From: Mytilus californianus
Taxonomy: Eukaryota > Mollusca > Bivalvia > Mytilida > Mytilidae
NCBI RefSeq assembly: GCF_021869535.1
Contig: NW_026262701.1
Location: 43,775,278 to 43,839,277, forward strand
Length of the DNA stretch: 64,000 nt
Direction: 5' to 3'
Shown: piece after piece, positions 52,501 to 61,500 of the stretch
How the letters are laid out: every line of letters starts with the position of its first letter
Position numbering within the stretch: position 1 is the first letter of the stretch
Made by a program: the position numbers and the translations under genes
The notes under the pieces: generated by a model
What the model was told of the DNA's origin: nothing
Seen by the model: the letters and a program-made list of their open reading frames with translations, nothing else
The model's database searches: none

Positions 52501-55500
52501 TTAGGAAGAAAGATAAGAAGTTAGCAATATCCTTTAACTCTATGTTCCGCTATATAGATGATGTTCTCTCACTAAATGATACAAAATTTGGTGACTATGT
52601 TGAACGAATCTATCCCATCGAACTAGAGATAAAGGATACTACAGATACAATTAAGTCTGCCTCATATCTTGACTTACATCTAGAAATTGACAATGAGGGT
52701 CGGTTGAAAACAAAACTTTACGACAAAAGAGATGATTTCAGCTTCCCAATTGTGAACTTTCCATTTCTATGTAGCAACATTCCAGCAGCGCCTGCATACG
52801 GAGTATATATCTCTCAATTGATACGATATTCCCGGGCTTGTGTTTCCTATCATGATTTCCTTGATAGAGGATGGCTGCTCACAAGAAAGCTTTAAAGCCA
52901 AGAGTTCCAAATGGTGAAGTTGAAATCATCCCTTCGTAAATTTTACGGACGCCATTTCGAGTTGGTTGACCGTTATGGAATAACCTTTTCACAGATGATA
53001 TCGGATATGTTCCTTATGTCGTAACTACAATACCCTTCCCTTTTCACGAATGTGACTTACTGAATTAGACTATTTACCGGATTTGTAATATTATTAGCAA
53101 CACGACGAGTGCCACATGTGGAGCAGGATCTGCTTACCCTTCCGGAGCACCTGAGATCACCCCCAGTTTTTGGTGGGGTTCGTGTTGCTTAGTCTTTAGT
53201 TTTCTATGTTGTGTCATCTATACTATTATTTGTCTGTTTGTCTTTTTATTTTTGGCCATGGCGTTGTCAGTTTGTTTTCGATCTATGAGTTTGACTGTCC
53301 CTCTGGTATCTTTCGTCCCTCTTTTACTGCAGTAGATAAGTCTGAAAATTCACAAACAGACTACAAGACTGAAAATGACTTAATAATTTATTGTTCAGTC
53401 TTTTAGAAATGTTCAGATCTAAATGACCGTTTGATATCTAAATGTGTTTACTACTGATTTTGCGTACCATGAGTAATTTTTAAAAACATGTCTTCTTTCA
53501 CAAATATAGTGTAGACGATCAGATGTATTTATTCATTTCATGTCTGCTTCATAAAAATCCAAATTGTAGACTGGGGTATAAGCTAAGAATATGGCAAACA
53601 GGACCTTCCCGTACGATAATACATCCACTCTGAAAAGCCTCCGTTTGACCGTTTTGGATTTAAACATTAAAAACCCAATGGTTGCATTAAGTCAACAGCC
53701 TCGTGAAGGAACGCTCTCACAGTCTCTGCACGTTAAAGAACCCATGTCACAATAATTTGATGTTCCGTATGGGCTTTTAGCCAGGTTAAATTTTCGGCCC
53801 ACCCAATTCACAGTTTTCTTTCAGTTGCAGTACAAATTTCAGCTGATCATCTTTGCAGAACCTACCAATTGAATTTATATGTTGACGCCCTAACTGATAG
53901 CAAGAAATAATTTTACAACGACTTAAAATAACGTTAAGCCTGAGACAATCAATCAATCAACCAAATATATATCTGTATATATTCATAATAGACATTTGTA
54001 CATTAAAAGAAGTTTCATTATTGGTTGGAAACGTTTGGTAAAATTGTGACGAAGCTCTTAACGTTATATGGTAAAAATGAAAATTTAAAAAAAAACATAT
54101 TACTTTTCAAATATTTATTCTAAGAAATGGACATAGTCTAGTAGTTTTATGAATTAATAAAATCATCTTGTATGTTTTAAGCAATATTCACTGCCTTTTG
54201 AATTGGTGCAAAAAAAATATCAGCTAACCATATTGATTTTATATAAGAATGCTCAGTTCATGCATCAAATATGTATACATTGATGTATCAAACATACAAT
54301 GCTTAGAATCATAAACCATACATGTAAATCATATTTAGTTGATTTGAGATCAGGTAATATACAAGTAAAAGGAGTACGAGTTTGGTTTCAAATTATTAAC
54401 ATTAGTGCTTCAACCATTGAATCCATTTCTTTATAGAAGATTGGTAGTAATAGTAGTGGTGAATATGTGTTTTCCTAGTATAGGTGTAGGCCTAATGATT
54501 GGTAAATTAATTGTCAGCAGTATATACACATACTATACTACAAAGTCTGGAATGCATCGAATAATCACCAAATTATTTTTTACATATGTCGAAATTCTTC
54601 GGAACATGTTTGTACTTGTAAGGAGAAAAGAAATATTCAAAAAAAAAATGTAAATCAGTGATCTAGTAAGACCTTTTTTTATTTGCTGACAGGCATATCA
54701 ATAATATTCGACAGATGAAAATTCTGCAAATTAAAATAAGTATCATATCTTTAGAATGTTTTTGGAATAATATACAACATTAATAATGCTTATGAGACTT
54801 AAGATAAGACGAATGTTGCTCTATATTTTTAAAAGATTTCTTCATTTATTTTTGACATAACAATGTTTTAAACACTTTATTGTCACTTTGTTTTTAGAAC
54901 AAGACTTTTTATAAAGACTTCTTGTTTGATTAAGTGCCTTAACAAGAATTGATTATGAAATATATATTTGCATATTTTAATTTTTAGTATCAGAAATTCC
55001 ACAAGTGGGTAGCACTGACACGCAGTACACAAGTGAAGTTGGAAGCAACGTGACATTGTATTGTGATATTAAATCTAATCTTCCTATTAGCTCCATCTAC
55101 TGGCTATTTACTCCATATGGCAAAACCGATCAAGTAGCCATTCAGACTAATGACAGTCGGTACACAGGAGGTACAACGCAGGAAGCTTCCTTGACCATCA
55201 AAGATGTTGATTTTGATGATATCGGATTGTACAAATGTTCCGCCATAAATGAAGTCGGAGTTGGGAGTGGACCAAATATGATGTTATCTGTCATCACAAC
55301 AGTTCAAGGTACGTTTAGTAATTTTGGATAAGATTCCATATTTCAAAGTATATTGGAGAAATGGAAAAGATTTTCCCTGGGAGAAATCAGATACTTTAAA
55401 TTTGGGTCCGAATTAGGTACAAAGAAAACATAATTAGCCTTGAACTTTTTTTTTCTCAAATTGAAATTCTGCAGTGAAAATGTAAAGGATATGTTAAAAA

Positions 55501-58500
55501 TAATAAAGTTAAAACTGTGATTAAAATGTATTTAAATTGGAACTTTTAGCGTTCTAATATTATCGAAATTTGACTTTAACACGTTCAACGTAATGTATAT
55601 TAGCAAGCACGCCTTAGTACGCTTTTGCAATTAGCCATAATGAATACTATCAAAGTAAAATAACAAAAATACCGAACTCCAAGGAAAATTCACAAGGAAA
55701 GTCCTTAATCAAATGGCAAAATTAAAAGCTCAAAAACACGAAACGAATGGAAGACAACTGTCATATTCCTGATTTTGTACAGGAATTTCCTTATGTATTT
55801 ATTCCATGCATTTAAAATGTTCTTTGCAGTAAAGTAATTGTTAGGTAATGTTAGTTGTTAAGCTTACACGTTAAGCATCTGTGTAATTTTTTAAGGCGAA
55901 AACTCAATTATTAGATATCCAAGCTAATTCAATGCATAGTATATTCATTTTGAAATGTTAACCTGTCATATCTATAATTAACCAAATAAAACAACTTCTA
56001 CATCAGTTTAAGCACATTTTATTTGCTAAATTAAAGTAAAACGGATTAGTCACAAGTAAATCATACTTATGAAGTCTTCTACATTATCAAAACTTCCATA
56101 GCAATGAATACACTACAAAGGTTGAAGGGCGATTAAGCATTCCTTTTTTAATATAATACTGGCAATTTCTTTTTTTTTATTTATCAGTATGTTACTTTGT
56201 TTCAGATTTACCCATTGTAGAAGTATTGAAAATCTCATATGCTGTAATACTTGGTAATAATGTCACATTAGATTGTAGCATTAAGTCAGACCTTTTAGTG
56301 TCGAATGTTAAATGGCAAAAGAAAGTTGGAAACCAGTTTGTAGACATAATCATTGATAGTCAAAATTATCATGGCAGTACAGTTTCTAATCCAAATTTAG
56401 TTATGACTGGTGTCCGGTTTAGTGACAGAGGTGGATATATATGCACAGCAACAAGTTTCGCCGGAACAGGAAGTAGTAATATTTCAATACTATCTGTGAA
56501 TGGAGGTAACATAATTTTTTTTATTTTAATTAAAGAATTAAAGAAAGCATAAGAAAAATGATCTGAAAGTGTATGAGAATAAATTTGAATAGGAAAATAA
56601 TAACAATTAAAGAAACAGCAATTTTATTGCTGCTATTCTTTTTTTGCTTTTACTTGGAGTTTATCAACGAAGTTCCCATATATTAAAACGATCTCTTGTT
56701 ACACATAGATGTATCCTTCACAATGTGTTATTTACATATTGTTTGATAATCCCAATAAATGCCCCTCAAGTTAAATTTACTGTGTTTTACTTTAAACATG
56801 ATAAATGATAAACCAAATACATAAAAACTGACCTGTCAACCTAGTACCGCAAATACAATAATTCGCTTCCAAGTACCAACATCATGAATATTATCACAAT
56901 CACAGAATTAAGAACATCACAACATGCACAAACAAACATTATTTGCATAGGAACACATGAAAATACATTTACAAATATTATACGCCTACTCTGCAGGAGA
57001 GAGTATATTGAGCGTTCCTGATGAAGGTAAATTCAGAAAAGCGCTTCTGACGCATGGAATTTATAACGTGTTGTTTTCATATTTTATACTGGTTTACCTC
57101 TGGCGGTCTGACATTTTTTTCGTAATTCTTTTAAGTTTCTTGAATTTTGTATCAAAGTGGGAGCATGTAATAAGTAGCCAAATCCATCGCTCAATAATTT
57201 CTGGTTAGCACATACTTAAACTTATTTTACATATACTAAATGTTCGTTGCATTATTATCAGGAACTTCGAATTAATGCTTCCTTCAATTTGTTATCATTG
57301 TTCATGAGAACATGATATACTGTGTGAAGCGTTTTCACATCCAGCGTTCATCAACTGTTGTATACGTGGAAAGCAATTATACCTCACTCATTTTGTTTGG
57401 TTTAAATAAAATGGCTCAATTAATATTTCAACATACTCTGTATGGAACGAATATTTAAGTATACGTAGTTCCTTGTATAAGAGAGAAGAACTAACTTGGT
57501 GAAATAACAATTTTGATATGCAATGTATATGGGACCGAAATCTTTTACCAATTCTTGTTATCTATTGTACGAGACAATTTGAAGAAAAAACTAGTATCGT
57601 TTTTATTAATTTTATCTTTCTTATGCTGACATTACAGTACAGCTAGATGAATTAATGATAGGATATAAAAAAATTTCACATTTTGATATATTTTGCTCTT
57701 GTCAATTTATTTTTGAATTTTCCTGTGTTATTTTAGCTCTGTCTTGATTTTTTAGATTTACCAGTTGTGAGTGTCGGTTTACGATATTATACAGTACAGT
57801 TTGGTAGTAACATAATGTTACAATGTATGATATATGGTGTTCCGACAGTCACAGAAGTAATATGGTACCGTAATGATAGTGGAAATCTAAAGAAAATTGA
57901 TGTTATGACTCCAGATTACAGTGGTTCGTTACCTAATATGCCCTCGCTTACAATAATTGTGGCAAAAAGTATAGATGAAGGATGGTACACATGCACAGGT
58001 ACCAATCTGGCTGGAACAACATCTAGTGCTCCTATCTATCTAAATGTAACAGCAAGTAAGTTGGTAACCTTATATGACTAGAAGTCTTTGTTCAATAAAA
58101 ACAGATACATAGTTGGTAGATTTTCGGTTACATTAAAACTATCAATATGTCAAATAACTCATCATAGATATGATTAAAATTTAGAACGCCAGACGCGCGT
58201 TTCGTCTACAAAACACTCGAATAAAACAAAATAAAAGGATAAATAAAGTACGAAGTTGGAGAGTATTGAGGGATTTATACCTGAAGTTAAAAGCTTTTTA
58301 AAAAGAACCATTACCCTTGCAAACGGCAAGTTTGTCATTTAACCTTTTTGGTTAAAATGTGGAACTACTGGTTTAAAACTTCCTCGTCTCCCTTCGTCAA
58401 GTAAGATTGATTGAATGTTGGTGTTTTAACGCCACTTTTTAGGGCCACATTTGGGCTATTTTGTGGCGTCCAGTTTTTATTGGTGGAGGAAGCCGGAATG

Positions 58501-61500
58501 CCCGGGGAAAACCACCGACCTTCGATAGGAAAACTGACAATCCTAGTCAATTAAGATTGGAGTCGAGTGCACCCGCACGAGCGAGGTTCGAACTCACAAC
58601 CTTAGTGTTGACTGGCTAGTGATTACAGTAGTAAAACTACTTAGACCACTTGGTCACCGAGGTCCCGCGTCAAGTAAGAAGATTTCATTGAAATAAATAA
58701 CTTAATGACTATGTAATCATTTTGTTTACAGATAAACCTGTTATTACCAATTCACAAGATAGGTACGATGTCATAGCAGGATATACTGTTAAACTTCAGT
58801 GTTCAGTATTTGCCTATCCGCCTGTTATAACTTCAACTTGGACAAGAAATTCAACTGGTACATTCAGAAACGTTGTCACTGATGGACACAAATTTCAAAT
58901 AAGTGGTAACTCCACGTTCTCCTTGCAAATAAATACAGTGGATTTGAGTGATAATGGAGTATACGTGTGTCAATCAACAAATGATGCTGGTACTACAGTC
59001 GGAGCACCCATAGTACTACATGTTATTGGAGGTAGATGCTCCTTCCTTATTATTTTTGTTTATATTTAGCTTAACATTTTATAAATCAACCTCAACATGT
59101 TTAACAATAAGAAAAGAAGACGCAGTACATGAAGCATTTGTTTTTAATATAAGGTCTGTTATTGTTGCTTTTTGAATGACACTCCTTTAGTTTCACATAT
59201 AATCTTGATTACATTTGATATGCATGCTATAAAAGTGGATTCTTTTTCAAAGACTGTTTCCAGTTATTAGTCTCAATCCATAAAGGAGATATTAAAAAAA
59301 AAATTATTTTCATCAATTAGATTGAATACATAAGTTTTTAAAATTAATCTGTATAAACTAAGCAGTATTACAAATCAATACATCGATAATTGAATTCTTA
59401 CTTAATCTAACAGTATTTCTTGATTCATACAAAATAATACCAAACGAAAAACGAAATGCTGCCATTACATAGAAAAAGACACTTTAAAGTAATCTGCGGT
59501 CGTCCGAAGTACTTTTCTTGATTTACCTTCATCATGAACGCTAAAACAATTTAACAGCCATGGATGTATAGATATGCAGAAAATAATGAAGCTATGTGTC
59601 AAAAAAGTACTTTAACTAAAATATGTTTTATTCAAATTTATATCTATGTTTATCATGTTTATAATTTAGGAACTCCAACAGTTCGGATTGATCCAACCTT
59701 TTCGGTCCTTTACGGTGAAAACGTTACCTTGGAATGTAAAATAACTTCAGTGCCAAATCTTACCGCTGTTTCATGGAAAACTGATGCCTCTGGATCTTTA
59801 CAAGACATCGATCCTTTACATGCGAAGTACAATGGAGGAACAATAGTTAAACCATCACTGACGTTATTGAATATTAACTTTGAGGATGATGGCAAATACG
59901 TTTGTATGGGGACAAATTTACTTGGTACTGGAAGTAATATTACTACCCTAACGGTCACTGGAGGTATATTTTTGTATTTGCCTATTCTAAGTTATTATAC
60001 CGCACATATGTAGAAAGACTTTTGATTCATCTATAAGTAACAAATATGATTAAAAAGTATAACAAACATACTGAACTCCAAGTCATATTCACAAGGAGGA
60101 AGTCCATAAAAAGTAACAAAATCAAACGCTATTAACCAACGGAACAAGTGAAAAACAATTGCCATATTCCTGACTTAGTACAGGCATTTTCCGAATAAAA
60201 TGGTGGGTTAAACCTGGTTTTTATCATGTTTATAGCATTTCTAAACCTCCTACTTATATGGCAGTTGTTTATATTTCCGTTATATTGACAAAATTGGGTG
60301 AGCAATCCAAACAAACATAATAGTTTATCTCAATGGATCCCGTTGAAATAATTATTTAACATTCGTATCTTTATCGGTTAATTCATCGAAAGTTTAATCA
60401 TTCATATCTTTTTGTTGTATATATTTTATATATGTCGTCTGTTGATGTAACAATTCAAATCACATAACTTTTCGTTTCGGGAATACTACCGTCGTCATAA
60501 ATGCGCCAGAAGCTTTTGATAGTAAAATAAAAAGTTTGTCGATAATATCATGACAATCCTTAAGCATGTTAATCATTGGCTATTGAGTTGATGATATCCA
60601 CGGAAATGCTCTAAATCATCAGCTATTGATTTTGATTTTTGATGTATTGACTTGTAAGCTCTTCCTTTTGAATAAGGTTTGGATTTTCTAATATTTTGAC
60701 CTCGAACATCAATCACTAAAGAGACATTTATTGTCGAAATGCGCATCTGGTGCATCGAAATTGGTACCCTTAATCATGTTAATGTTATTGTTGTTACTAC
60801 TGACTGATAGCGTCCTCGGAAACGTCATGAAGCATTATCTACTGAGTTGATGGTGTCCTCTGAGCCGTACATTCAACATGAAGATTTACCAAACCAGTAG
60901 AAGTAATATAAAATCATATTACCTAATGCAATGCACACGACGCGATTTAACTTAATTTTGTATTGATGTGCATCATAAAATTGAGAATGGAAATGGGGAA
61001 TGTGTCAAAGAGACAACAACCAGACCATAGAGCAGACAACAGCCGAAGGCCACCAGTGAGTCTTCAATGCAGTGAGAAACTCCCGCACCCGGAGGCGTCC
61101 TTCAGCTGACCCCTAAACAAATTTGTATACTAGTTCAGTGAAAATGGACGTCATACTAAACTCAGTATAAGAGAAGTCCGAGTCCGATGTCAGAATAGGA
61201 AACAAAAGAAAATAAACAACAATAATACATAAATAACAACAGAGACTACTAGCAGTTACTGACATGCCAGCTCCAGACCTCAATTAAACTGATTGAAAGA
61301 TTATGTCTTCATCATATGAATATCAGGCACAATCCCTGCCTGTATCTGTTTTTGTGAGTAATACTTACTCGAAAAAAAAAGTAGAAAAATCCAGTTGTAA
61401 ATATTGAAATCTAAAAATATGCCTTCTTCTTCAGGTGTTCCTAGCGTGTATGTATCGTCAACTGTATACCATGTAACAATCGCCGATAACATAACATTGA

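Noticed and set aside
54405-54653. An 82-codon hydrophobic frame resembling a membrane protein
   Set aside because: No acceptor or donor in suitable phase, no relative in the other cassettes, AT-rich low-complexity composition.
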